Shown here: piece after piece, positions 1 to 12,388 of the stretch
Layout of the letters: every line of letters begins with the position of its first letter
Position numbering within the stretch: position 1 is the first letter of the stretch
Assembly (NCBI GenBank): GCA_964036665.1
Contig: OZ038528.1
Location: 25,469,245-25,533,244 of the forward strand
Length of the DNA stretch: 64,000 nucleotides
DNA from: Gordius sp. MW1
Lineage: Eukaryota; Nematomorpha; Gordioida; Gordea; Gordiidae
Direction: 5' to 3'
Made by a program: the position numbers and the translations under genes
Notes under the pieces: model-generated
The model's input: only the letters and a program-made list of their open reading frames with translations
Told to the model about the DNA's origin: nothing
Databases searched by the model: none

Positions 1-53
1 AGTATTCTCTAATTCCTAAAATATTTTTAAATAAAAAATACTAATGTATTAAC

Positions 54-1543
54 TTCAAAAAGATCTGAAAGATTTTCTCCTTTAATATCGTGTAATTTAG
101 CAGCAAATGTGATAGAGAGAGCTGCACATATCTTACGATTATGTTTAGTGGCCCACCCTGCTCCAACCAATTTGTCAAAATAATTATAGGCATATGCCAG
201 TATAATGAGATCCATTTTGCACTGTTAAAAATAGATAATTTATTATAAATCATAAATTTACTTCAGATATAACCACTTTTTTCATTTCCCGTTTCAAACT
301 ATTTGAAAAGTTTAATAAAATTAGTCATATAAATTTTTTACCTTAAAAATTTTGTTAAAGTTATATTAATTAGGGGAAACTGGTTGCGAAATTCTTCATT
401 AATTTTTTTCTTCATCTCCTTTTCAAATTTGTGTGAATTATGGAGGAAAGATGATATATTTGTGGAATAAGCATGTAATCTTTCAAAAAAATCTTCTGAA
501 TATTTTAACAAATCTGATCTAGGAAATGTGGTTAAGCTTTTCAAAGCTATAACATCTTTTTGATTTGTTTGCAATCCTATTAATAATAATAAGGTATATT
601 GTGACATCAACAAACAAATAGAATAATATTTTGTATAATAGTTACTGTGATTACGAAGTTCAGCTAACATTCCCTCAAATGCATACATTTCATTTTTAAA
701 AAACTTTTTTGGTGATAAATGACTAGAGGCATGGTCAGGAATAGAAAATTGACATTTAACCAGTGAATCACTTTCAAAAACGCTTGGTTGGTTAGATGAA
801 CTGCTTTTAACATTTGGCATGCTAAAATTTGATTTTTTCATGCAAGTTGGATGGTCCCATGATTTGAATGCATTTCCATAATTATTCGGATTAGCTGACA
901 ATACAAGAGATTGTACTGGTTTGCACACTAAAGCCATGGATGGCATGTCCTTATTACTATCTATAGTATCAGTATTATGTTTAGTAATCATATGCCCATA
1001 TGATATTTCCTAAAAAGATTTTTATAAATTAATAATATGCTTACTGAATCATATAACTCTCCTGCACGATATTGAAGTAAAAATAAATTATCAGAATATG
1101 ATTCTTTGCTAATTGACATCAGTTTCTTTTTTTGTGTGTTTTCAACATATTTTTGAATTACAAATTTGTCATTAGCGTCTTTTTCTAACATAGCACTCCC
1201 ACTAAATAAGTTGAAAAAATTTATAAAATTTACCTTGTAGTTGAATAACAAGTGGGTTTTTTTTGGGATATATTGGAATGAGTCCCTATATTAATTTAAT
1301 CCTCAATTAAAATATAATATACCTTCATTTAAACTTTGAGTTTGCTGTCTATATAATTATTAAACTTTAACAAAATAATAAGGCTTACTGATCATTTTTA
1401 AATCTAGAATGCTTCCCTAAAGCTTTGTTGTGTCTTTTTGGTTTTAGCTCTGACGGGTCGGGGGCTGAAATACTTTTTAGAAAACTCAAGGCAGCTGCAT
1501 GGTGCTTTATGATATCATCTCTATCCCATTTGCAAAAATTCAT
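54..1543 (-). CDS. CABLES: CABLES-type cyclin-box protein (Cdk5 and Abl enzyme substrate family), 3' partial
   Basis: Five coding exons read on the minus strand: 1389-1543, 1045-1201, 342-1009, 262-298 and 54-221. All have GT/AG borders and phases agree (395 codons in the window). The gene runs off the left edge at a donor near 53. The N-terminus has an AAL-x-FL-x2-IS block as in vertebrate CABLES. The 342-1009 exon ends with a helix like the family segment before the cyclin box (NEEFRNQFP..LTL.K). The 37-nt exon gives SLKREM, identical to the family motif, and the last exon carries the cyclin-box helix (YFDKLV, NRKICAA, FAAKL). Known CABLES proteins link Cdk and Abl-type kinases and regulate growth and neurite formation; the role here is inferred from family. 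The start is uncertain: Met at 1543 is used, but reading from 1576 is also open. The middle of the protein is lineage-specific. Confidence 0.8.
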
Positions 1544-1859
1544 ATAAAAGTTAACACCTGTAAATGATATTTCCACTATCGGTTACATTTTGTTTATTTA
1601 AGTTATTTTCAAAAAGAGATAATACGGTTAATATTACATTTTTAAAAGTAACCATACAGGAAGTGATCATTTATTGTTGTTATATAAAACCTGTGTCTGT
1701 TTCTTTCCTCTTTTTGCACCTTTGCTCTCAACATCTGTACATATATTTGTTTTTTAATAAAAAATGTTTTAATATTAAAAAAGCACAAAAATAATTATAA
1801 ATGGAATGTTAAAAAGGCAATATCCGGATCTTCGTCTTCTTAAAGAATGGGCATTGAAT

Positions 1860-2560
1860 CAATCATTGAATAAAATTAGATTTTGCGATGGCAATGGTGA
1901 TGGTTTGTCTTGGTAAACAATTATTCGAAATTTTTGAGAAAGGTAAGCGTTTAAGTCCTTTAAAAAATTTAAAGCACTCTTCTCAAACTTCAGGAATAAA
2001 AATGGAGGATCCTAATAAAGCTGATTATTTTAAGGATTTATGACGCTCTGTAAATCCTAGAAATTCCAAGGGTTTCATTGTATTGGAATATCGCCGATGA
2101 TGTTTGGGAAAGAATTCATGTTGATATTGCAGGAACTGTGAAAAGGGATATGGCTTATAGCAATCGCTGCGTTATCAAAATGGGTGGAAGTCGCTGTGGT
2201 GAATTCAATAAAGTTTAACAGGGTAATCATACGGAAGCTGAGATGTTGGTTGGCCAAATAGGGATTGCGAAAAAGTTAATAACCTATAACGGAACACAGT
2301 TTAGTAAAGCGAATGCACACTAAAACGGCACCTTATCATCCTAAATCAAACGGGATGTTTAAGCGGGTTATTCGTGCACTTCGTAGGACTGAACGAAATA
2401 AGAAATTGTGTTTTCTTCAAATTCTTATGACTTACCAAAATATTCCTCAACGACACGTAAGGCCCCAGCTGAATTAATGTTTGGGAGACTAATCAAGTCT
2501 ATTTTAATCTCTTCTTACAACCGGACGCAAGAGCTAAGATAAATAAGCCGATAAGGAGAA
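1860..2560 (+). pseudogene. Ty3/Gypsy-type integrase remnant
   Basis: Short stretches in shifting plus-strand frames match the integrase core of a Ty3/Gypsy-like retrotransposon: WERIHVDIAG at 2105-2134, ITYNGTQF near 2279-2302 and the TAPYHPKSNG block near 2323-2352. The last is the usual region around the third acidic residue. The reading frame is broken by stops and shifts between these blocks, and no LTR, reverse transcriptase or gag is visible nearby. This is an old, dead copy. The sequence downstream to about 3250 may contain further decayed element DNA but has no recognisable motif. Confidence 0.6.
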
Positions 2561-4171
2561 ATTTTATCATGATCAGCATACTTAATTTTTCAAATTACCA
2601 ATTTTTGAGACTTCTATAAAAATTGATAACAAATCAAAAGTATTGGAGAGCATATTATTACTGTCTTTTTATTAAGGATATATTTTATGAAAAGGCTATA
2701 CCATAGTATAAACGAGATTGGGAAGTTGTTGATGCTTAGAACAAGATGAGGTATCCACTTCATTAAGCATACAATCAACAGGACGAAAGAAAAAAATCGA
2801 TAAACAAATCAAGCCCTCGAAAGTTAATAGAAACCCCTGAATGCTTCTCAAATGAGACTAATAAATCAAAATATAATAAAATTAAATGTGTATATGTCGC
2901 AAAAAAATGTTAGAAAAAGAACGATTGGCTAAATAAGATCCATACAATTGTTGTTCTACTGTTCATAAATTCGCCATTTTGCTTTATAAAAGCCAAATGC
3001 GGCGTTTTAGTGATTGTGTTTAGGAGGATATGTTAATCACCTATTTTGCTATATCACTAATTTAGTGGTGTTTGGATAAAATGCATGACAGTCTAATATA
3101 TCCAAAGAATCTTAATTAAAAGAGATATATCATGCGAATACAATTTGGAGATAAAAAGGACAAGACGCGAGATTAAACAATTGCAGCGAAGGTGTAGTAA
3201 TAAAACATATGGATAGATATGTAACGAGAATAAATGGAATGGAGTAAAGTAATCCTGTGAGGATCAGAAGAATTACGGATCTGGTATTTCAAATGCAATG
3301 GCATTATATAGTTCCTAATAGATTCGAATATTCTGGAAATGGTGTAGAACAAGCTAGAACAAAAAAATCATCCGATTTTATTCAATTCGCTACAATTCGA
3401 TTTTATCCAATTGGCTACTTAATGTCGCCAATGTCTAAACACTACAGCGTTAGCAAACATAAATACCCGATTGTCTTTTTATATATTTTTGTTTACAGAA
3501 TGCAAATTTGTATATATGTTTAGGGCTAGCTTGAGATTTGGGTAGTAAGAATTTTTTAAATACTTCGAGATTTAAACGTGATAATATAAGCATCATTGAT
3601 GCAAAATTTATTCTTAGTACGTAAGTGATATAACATCCATTTCAATGATTGTAGTTATCAAAATAAATTATCAACCTAAAATCACCGCTATCTTGCATGT
3701 TTATAATCGTGTTGGTATCATAGTTAACAGCTAAAGAGCGGGCGACCTAATTATAACAAACAAATTTAGGAATACATCTAATATATATAGAAATGGGGAA
3801 TATATGAAAAGGTTATAGCCAGTTTAGATACTTTAAAATGTATAACCTTGGGTTCACTTGCCAAATTGCCTTTGTTATCATAGACGTAGCCAAGGCAGGG
3901 AGGGGCGACTGCCCCCCTGTCCATTTAAGATTTTGTTGAAATTTATTAAGATCATGGCAAAAATTTTGAATAATAATCATTGCCTCCATTCCAATGCTGG
4001 CTATGCCCATGCCTGTTACTTTAATGATGATAACATTTTAACTATATAGCCCTATGTTACATCTAGATCATGCTAATCATATTCTGAAATGAAAATTCAA
4101 AAAAAGCAACAATGATTTTATAATAACACTAAAGTTTTGTTAACAATACATATATATTCATAAGAAAATTT
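2561..4171. other. Intergenic, mostly unrecognised
   Basis: No coding exon is supported here. Small open frames (for example 3257-3523 on the plus strand) have no family motif or splice context. The one recognisable item is a GGGCGTAGCC-type MITE at about 3879-4011, listed separately. The remainder is AT-rich DNA that may include decayed retroelement sequence continuing from the integrase remnant. Confidence 0.5.
3879..4011. repeat. GGGCGTAGCC-family MITE copy
   Basis: A 133-bp element begins CATAGACGTAGCCAAGG and ends CTGGCTATGCCCATG, so its ends are near-perfect inverted repeats. The inside has the family layout: a G-run/C-run block, then an AT-rich body resembling TTTGTTGAAATTTATTAA. The flanks TTTGTTAT and CCTGTTAC agree at 5 of 8 positions, which fits a decayed 8-bp target duplication. 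Confidence 0.7.
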
Positions 4172-5422
4172 ATGATATTTTTCATATGCATCGCAACAAT
4201 TCACTTATTTCTGGTTTTAAAATTATCATCTTCGTCAGCCTCATTTGAGTCGGCAAAGGTCGGGGATGTAATTGATGCCTTATTAGAATTGAATGCAGAT
4301 AAATTACCATTGACTTATGGTCAAGTTTATAGGCCTAGGAAGCCGAAAGCCTCTTATATCCCTATAGAAAACGACAACTTTCCCGAAATGTATGAAGCTA
4401 AGGCAAAATACGACAAGACTTCGCTTTTAGATGATATAATATTTCATGGGAAATCGTATGAAGACCAACAAATTGAGGAGGAAACAACTTCAAGTAATAA
4501 CCAAAATTTCCGTAATGAAGAAGATTTAACTAAAACCGATTATAACACACATTATAAACCACATAGATTTATAAGTGATCATGATATAGATTTATCAGGG
4601 CTAGCCATTGAACCCGATTTTTCGGATTTCATGCAATGGTCAGATCGAAAAAGTTTTGATCCTAATGATCCTGCAGTCATTAAAATGATTTCAGAATTGT
4701 ACAATAATAACGTAAAGGACAAAATTTTGATAGAAAGAACTGGATGGAATAGGAATAAAATCAATAATGCTCAGAGTAACCGTACATTAGTAAATTCTAC
4801 AAAACTAGCTGACCCAAATATTTATGCTGCAAAACAACGGAAGTCAAATCTAATATTTTCTAAACCTGACGATGTCTATGAGTCTAAAATTAAAAATATC
4901 GTATTAAAAACATCTCCGCTTCCAACTCTTGATTATACAAAAATTCCTTTTTCCCATACTTTCACAAGGTCCCATAGTGACTCGTTAACTAATAACTTAA
5001 TTGATAGGACGACAACAAATTATGAAATACAAAGTCTGAATCTAATAACTCTGCCAGAACTAAAACTAGAGGCTTCAAACTTTTCAACAAACGCTATAAA
5101 ATTCCCATACGATCCTCTGAAACAATTCAATTCGATTTACGTGTACGAAAAACGGAAGGATAAAGTTATTAAAAATTCAACGCGTGAAACAAATGCTCCT
5201 AGTGATAAAAGTAAGCTTAAGGAGTTGGAGCAAAATGTTACATCTTATTATGGTACACATTTACAAGTGCCTTTCTGGACGAGTACAGTCAAAGCCAAAA
5301 TTTATAATCATTATTACAAAACTGTCATAATGTCAGCTGAGATTCATAGAACGACCCCGAAAGTTATCTTTAAATATTTTAAAGGTCAACAAGCACCCCT
5401 CGAGAAAGAAATAACTTCATAA
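4172..5422 (+). CDS. Intronless secreted protein of unknown function (416 aa)
   Basis: One uninterrupted frame of 416 codons on the plus strand. Residues 1-24 form a plausible signal peptide: a hydrophobic core from MIFFIC to LVLKL, then a Ser-rich stretch SSSSA. The mature part is hydrophilic, contains no cysteine, and has several N-glycosylation sequons (NRT, NST, NFS, NVT). I recognise no domain. It ends in TAA at 5420-5422, and a polyadenylation hexamer lies at 5459-5464. This is the only supported plus-strand gene and is tail-to-tail with the SDR gene, the two stop codons being only about 80 bp apart. An alternative is that this is the last exon of a longer gene, but the signal peptide directly after the ATG argues for a complete CDS. 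Function is not inferred. Confidence 0.65.
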   Translation: MIFFICIATIHLFLVLKLSSSSASFESAKVGDVIDALLELNADKLPLTYGQVYRPRKPKASYIPIENDNFPEMYEAKAKYDKTSLLDDIIFHGKSYEDQQIEEETTSSNNQNFRNEEDLTKTDYNTHYKPHRFISDHDIDLSGLAIEPDFSDFMQWSDRKSFDPNDPAVIKMISELYNNNVKDKILIERTGWNRNKINNAQSNRTLVNSTKLADPNIYAAKQRKSNLIFSKPDDVYESKIKNIVLKTSPLPTLDYTKIPFSHTFTRSHSDSLTNNLIDRTTTNYEIQSLNLITLPELKLEASNFSTNAIKFPYDPLKQFNSIYVYEKRKDKVIKNSTRETNAPSDKSKLKELEQNVTSYYGTHLQVPFWTSTVKAKIYNHYYKTVIMSAEIHRTTPKVIFKYFKGQQAPLEKEITS

Positions 5423-5458
5423 ATTTATACATAGTTGATACGATAAACATTAAATATA

Positions 5459-5464
5459 AATAAA
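5459..5464 (+). terminator. Poly(A) signal AATAAA of the 416-aa secreted ORF
   Basis: A perfect AATAAA lies 37 bp after the stop codon of the plus-strand ORF. It falls between the stop codons of the two convergent genes, so the plus transcript probably overlaps the 3' end of the SDR gene. Confidence 0.55.
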
Positions 5465-5502
5465 ATGATAGAAATAACAAATTTCGATATCAATATTGAT
5501 AA

Positions 5503-7711
<2,209 letters not shown>

Positions 7712-7866
7712 ACGGCACAAAAAGATTATGACTTTCCTCGTTGTTTTAACCCGCTTTGTAGTCATTGCTATGCGTGTATTACATATTAACATTTAGCAAA
7801 ATTATTTTCGATAATTTCTGGGAGAAGGCGTAGAAAAATATCCTCGATATTCTAAAAAGGCCAGCA

Positions 7867-8013
7867 TTGGGCTTGGAGGCGTCAATAATGATTTAGGGAT
7901 GGGCAAAATTATAATTTTTTAAGATTTTAGCCATAATTCTAATAAATTTTAACAAATTTTTGAATTCAAAGGTGGCATCCTCTCCTTCCTGCCTCCTCTG
8001 GCTACGAATATGG
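7867..8013. repeat. Decayed GGGCGTAGCC-family MITE
   Basis: The interior resembles the reverse-orientation family body (TTTTAGCCATAATT, AATAAATTTTAACAAATTTTTG), and the right end CTCTGGCTACG matches the family terminus. The left end (GGCTTGGAGGCGTCA) is degraded. Confidence 0.5.
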
Positions 8014-8761
8014 AGACATGACGCCTTCTCGTGATTTTCTAGATTTTCCGTATCCTGTACATCTTGATAGACACTTTAGGCATAAAATAGATGGGTAGCT
8101 GAAGTTTTGTTAAATAGTATGAGGTAAAGCGAGATCTATCTAATATTCTAAATTCCTTTACCGGCATTGCATCTCTCTTGTATATTCGCCTTAAAAAAGA
8201 CACAGAATAAACGTGCTTTTAAATATATACGGCAATGGTTGCTTTTTTACTGATCTAAATTTAGGAAGTTTGAAAAGTAAAAGTTTACAATATTTCTGAT
8301 AAACATATAGATGGCTTATTTATACTGTTCTCACCAATTCTTATATTGATCCTACATAATCTTAAAGTTGACTGCAACAAAAGCAATTAAAAAATTGCCT
8401 CTAAAATAAAAACATCGCATAAGAATAGTTTTTTCAATGCCATTGGTCTAGGATAAAATTAAATCAAAATCCAGAATGTAAACAAATTCATGATTACAAA
8501 TTTTGGGATATTTAAAGCCGATTTAGTAAAGATTATTGAGGTGGTGGCGCATATCGTACGACAATCATTTCGTTAATGTAATTATAATTTATTTATGACT
8601 AATTTTAAATGCTGTGAATGTGACTAAGCAAGATATCCCCTTTCAGCGCGTTGTATTTCTTGTGGCACCTAATGTCCATACGCGCCTTTGTTTTATCTCG
8701 TATTTTGTATTTAACTTTTGTAAATTAACATACCAATATGGTAACAGATTAAAGCTTAGAA

Positions 8762-9170
8762 ATCCAACGTAGGGCGGCTGTTATTCTATGGAAATAAAAC
8801 ATGAGCATTAAACGTCACGGAAGAAAAGCTATCAAAAGCCACGGATATGCGAATGATACGGTGGAGTTAAGGGTGTACAAAACTCTACCATATAACAAAT
8901 GATAGGCTCAGGGCCAAGATGGGTATTCAGCCAATAGCGAACTTGATTAGCCAAAATCGACTAATAAGAAGGGTGGCGAGAGATGTTAATCGAAAAGTAT
9001 TGGACATGGAGGTGCCTGTAAAGAGAGGAAGAGACGAGTTGGTGGTGGAAAGGGCTAGTAGACAAAGTGATAAAAGCTGTGAAGATAAATCAGAACATGA
9101 CGCCTACCCGATCAAGATTGAAGAAACTTACCAAAACAAACCCCACGACTGGGGGACTGATTAATACATG
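8762..9170 (+). pseudogene. Non-LTR (RTE/craniata-type) reverse transcriptase 3' fragment
   Basis: The plus strand encodes pieces typical of the C-terminal end of RTE-like ORFs: a LYGN-type block, EEKLSKATDMRMIRW, MGIQPIANLI.QNRLIR and VLDMEVPVKRGR. They are separated by frame breaks. A second copy of the same family lies at 53590-54370 with colinear similarity, including GIQ/GEAL-like and DMEV/GMEV blocks. It is dead and 5'-truncated, as is usual for this class. Confidence 0.65.
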
Positions 9171-9479
9171 TTGTGATATTACCTGTCTTCAATAGTTAAA
9201 AAGTCATACACCTTACGCAATAAAAGCACCATCATGAAAATTTGCTAAAAACGTTTAGAAAGAATTTAATTTTCTTTCAATTGTGAAAAAAACAGTTTGT
9301 TGCATATTGCATATTTTTAATAATATGAATAAGAATTAAGCGAAGCCCGGAAAAATAACAAAATGACTGATCTTTGGGTACGATCATCATATATTTCTAA
9401 CCAAAAAAATTAATTTTTTGCATGTAAAATGTAGATTTGAAGCCAAGATACCATAAATGCCAAAACGTGCAGGCACAAA

Positions 9480-9800
9480 AATAAAAATGGATTTAGGTTT
9501 TTGGCCGGGGTCAGACAAAGTAGAAGTGGGAATTATTAAGTGAGTTTGGTAATTATCCGTATAAGGCAACAATCTAGACAAGTTGCCAAAATAAATGTAC
9601 AAATTGAAAAAAGCAGCAAAGGCCTCGGGCCGGGTTCAGATTAGGTAGAAGTAAGAAACGGACAGCATTAATTTGCAGGGAATTATTTAGCCAACAACTC
9701 AAACAAGTTGCCAAAAGAAATAAGGTTATAATTAGTTATGGCCCAAAAATAAAAACTGGAATTTGGGCTCCGGCAGTGTCTAAAAATTTGAGCCAACTAG
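9480..9800. repeat. Divergent tandem repeat, unit about 110-125 bp
   Basis: Similar units start near 9480, 9600 and 9730. Each has a segment like GGCCGGG(G)TCAGA with GTAGAAGT, followed in the first two by CAAGTTGCCAAAA. The units differ at many positions, so the array is old. No coding potential was seen. Confidence 0.45.
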
Positions 9801-9861
9801 CGGTCATTAGCTAGTATATTTGCGAATGCGATTGAAAACCCGCATAAGTTTCAACAGCAAT

Positions 9862-9945
9862 TATTAAAAAACTACAAGTTGGACAGTACAGACGGACGGA
9901 CAGGAAACCTAAAACGAGCCCATAAATTGCATAGTATTTAAAACA
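9862..9945. repeat. Short interspersed repeat (GAGCCCATAAATTGC family)
   Basis: Contains AAGTTGGACAG, a GGACGGACGGACAG tract and ACGAGCCCATAAATTGCAT. The same order of motifs recurs at about 37651-37727, 38498-38560 and 44089-44155, and in reverse complement at 41631-41683 and 63401-63463. The repeated unit is about 60-85 bp. It may be one end of a larger unidentified element. Confidence 0.6.
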
Positions 9946-10983
9946 ATTAATAATTTTATAAAATCAACATATAAACATCCAAGTATTTAAAATATGGCAA
10001 TTAAAGTTATCATGAATGCCAATTTGGTATTATGTTGAGTTTCTCTTTTAAAATATTGCAAACACATAGCAATGTTTATTAATAATTCACTCATAAAACA
10101 CAAAAAAAAATTAAAATAGAGATGCAAATACCTTAGATTATTGCCCTATATATAAATTTACGTGATATACTTATGAAATATAAGATAATTGGTTAATCGA
10201 AAATGTTTTTTAATATTTTTAAAATTATTTAAAACATAAAAGGGACTCAAGGATTATAGATGTTTTTATTATAGAAAATATACAAAAATATAGTCTATTT
10301 TATAAATTCATTTTATCAGAAAATTTAAGGAATATGTAAAATTATTTAATATTCATAACGAATTCTAATTTTATTATAATAACCTTATAATAATTCTAAA
10401 CCGCGATGTTTTGGGTGAGTGGTTTTGAACTTACTGTTACTTACTTTAACATTAGTCATAGCTATATGGGATTAAAAATAAATCAAATATTGATGTAAAT
10501 ACAAACAAAATTGGGTTATTTATTGTTTATTCCTATAAAGATAGATTTAGACATTCGTAATGACGTCCTGTATATGCAAAATACAAAAACCATTTCAATA
10601 GTAAAATTTTATTAAAGCAATTTCTTAAAGCCATTCTCACATAATTTTACCCTGTCCAATCTCTTTTTTTACCCAATGCTCATGCCAAGTTTCATATGGT
10701 ATAATGTGTACCATTAGATCCACCATTTTGAATATAACAATCTCCCACGTCCTTCTGCAGTGTACCCCGTTGTTAAAACAGAAAAAGTAAATTTACCTTC
10801 CTCATTTGTTAATAAATAAATGTTAATAATTAAATAATAAAATGCAGAGGGCACTAAACATCATCACAGTATTTTTATGAATTTTGTAAATGACATATAT
10901 TTTGAAATGTTGTTTTTAATGTTTAACTTTTTCAATAATTTTTATTACTTTTCTAAAAATACTTTAAATAACCAAAATTACTA

Positions 10984-11288
10984 CAGTCAAAACCGTTTAA
11001 TTGCAAAGCCTTGGGCCTGAAAAAAATTCGCGATTAAACGATGGAAATAAAAGTATATGTACATTATATTAAACATTCATTTCTTACGCTTCGCAATAAA
11101 ACGATATTTTATGTAACTATCTGGTTGATTTAAGGACTCGAAAATGTTTGTAAATATCCGATATTGTACTATTAAGCGATTTGTCAATAAACGATGTTTT
11201 TGTTAATATTATCGTTTTAAAAAAACAAAAACTTCGCGATTAAAAGATTTTCGCGACAATCCGATTTGTGATTAAGAAGGTTCGACTG
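10984..11288. mobile_element. TA-flanked CAGTCRAAAC element (pogo/Tigger-like MITE)
   Basis: A 305-bp element with ends CAGTCAAAACCG and GGTTCGACTG, flanked by TA on both sides. The inside is rich in CGCGATTAA/TTAATCGCG motifs. The same element in opposite orientation is at 24159-24482, and a third copy at 48983-50552 is split by another transposon. TA target duplications and CAGT termini are typical of Tc1/mariner/pogo elements; no transposase is encoded. Confidence 0.75.
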
Positions 11289-11297
11289 TATAGCCAC

Positions 11298-11602
11298 AAT
11301 GGCGTAGGGAGGAGGTGGTTTTCGGGTTAGAACCCCTCCCATGATTTTCAATTTATATAATTTTTATATTGTATATTTAATAAAAATAAATATTTGTCGG
11401 AATTTTACTTTTAGTATTAATTGCTATGCAATTTATGGGCTCACTTTCCATTTTCCGATGTATTTATTATTTTTACGCTCTTATCACTTTAAACTTTTAG
11501 GAAAAAAATATTTTTATCCAAAAAAATAGTTACAAAAAAGTTTCACCTTGAATATTTTAGAACCACCCCCCCCTCCATGAGGAAATTCTAGTTACGCCTA
11601 TG
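11298..11602. repeat. GGCGTAG-family MITE, long variant
   Basis: Begins AATGGCGTAGGGAGG and ends TAGTTACGCCTATG, with a G-rich left arm, a C-run right arm and an AT-rich centre. It is inserted a few bases from the end of the TA-flanked element, inside the older inverted-repeat element. Confidence 0.55.
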
Positions 11603-12388
11603 TATAGCCATGTCCTTCCCTTATTTGTGCAAATTTCAAAATGGCGGAAAACGGTACGCTTATTTGACGTTGATGAGCAATCTATCAGGTCTATAGTTAT
11701 ACCTTAAATGACTAATACGTACCCACTGATTACTACACTCGTAAGATCAAAACTTTTGTTAAATAAATTTTAACATATTATGGCCAAACATAAAATTGGC
11801 AAGCTTAACCAAACCACTCGATAGAAAATTTCTCGGTGAAAAAAGTTGGCATCCTAAAAGTTAGTTGGCAAGATAAGCATACGTGCTGCAGTCTGGTTGT
11901 TAAATTGGCACTTGAATAGTTATCATGGCAAACTTCATCAAGCCGATCAACATTTAATTATAAATTACACACAAGTGCGGTCAATTTTTGAAGTTGCAAC
12001 ATTTTCTATAAATTTACATAATTCTTAATAATGGTAAAGGCCGTTCGATACTTATAGTAGCAAACGACAAATAAAACATTGTCTCGCTAATTTATTTCCT
12101 AAACATTATCCATTTTGCTGCACAGCAGCCGAGAGACATTAAACGATATGCATAATATTAATAATCATTTTTAGCATCAATTTTGTAAACTATTTCACGA
12201 TTAATGGTAATTATAGAGTGTGCACCTAGTCTTACAGATTATAAAAACCGAACAACATTCAGATATACCAATGAAATATCAACACGTACACAACACGTAG
12301 ATGATCTAAATTTTAGCGATACTACAGATGACACATGTCATTATTGTAAGAGTAATGCGAAATATTAGTGGACGCCTGCTAGTATAAC

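Larger units (their letters stand above)
10650..11695. mobile_element. Inverted-repeat element (GACTRGATAGA family) interrupted by two younger elements
   Basis: The ends read inward as GCTCATG.. and TGATGAGCAATCTATC, and the subterminal AAAATGGCGG blocks are inverted. Colinear copies exist at 31821-32218, 55482-55944 and 59552-59987. This copy is split after AAAATTAC by a TA-flanked CAGTC element (10984-11288) and a MITE (11298-11602), then resumes at CCATGTCCTTCCC, which matches the uninterrupted copy near 32150. It is non-coding and non-autonomous. Confidence 0.6.
7712..12388. other. Repeat-rich intergenic region between the SDR and CEPT1-like genes
   Basis: No gene is supported in about 4.7 kb. 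It holds a decayed MITE (about 7867-8013), a non-LTR retrotransposon 3' fragment (8762-9170), divergent tandem repeats (about 9480-9800), a short GAGCCCATAAATTGC repeat (9862-9945), and an inverted-repeat element (about 10650-11695) that itself carries two younger insertions. The rest is AT-rich and unrecognised. Confidence 0.6.

Noticed and set aside
1229..1290. A possible extra 60-nt CABLES exon between 1201 and 1389
   Set aside because: Splice sites exist, but including it shifts the next exon out of frame. Joining 1389 directly to 1201 keeps phase.
3257..3523. 88-codon plus-strand frame
   Set aside because: No signal peptide, domain or conserved context. It is within expected chance frames next to decayed retroelement DNA.
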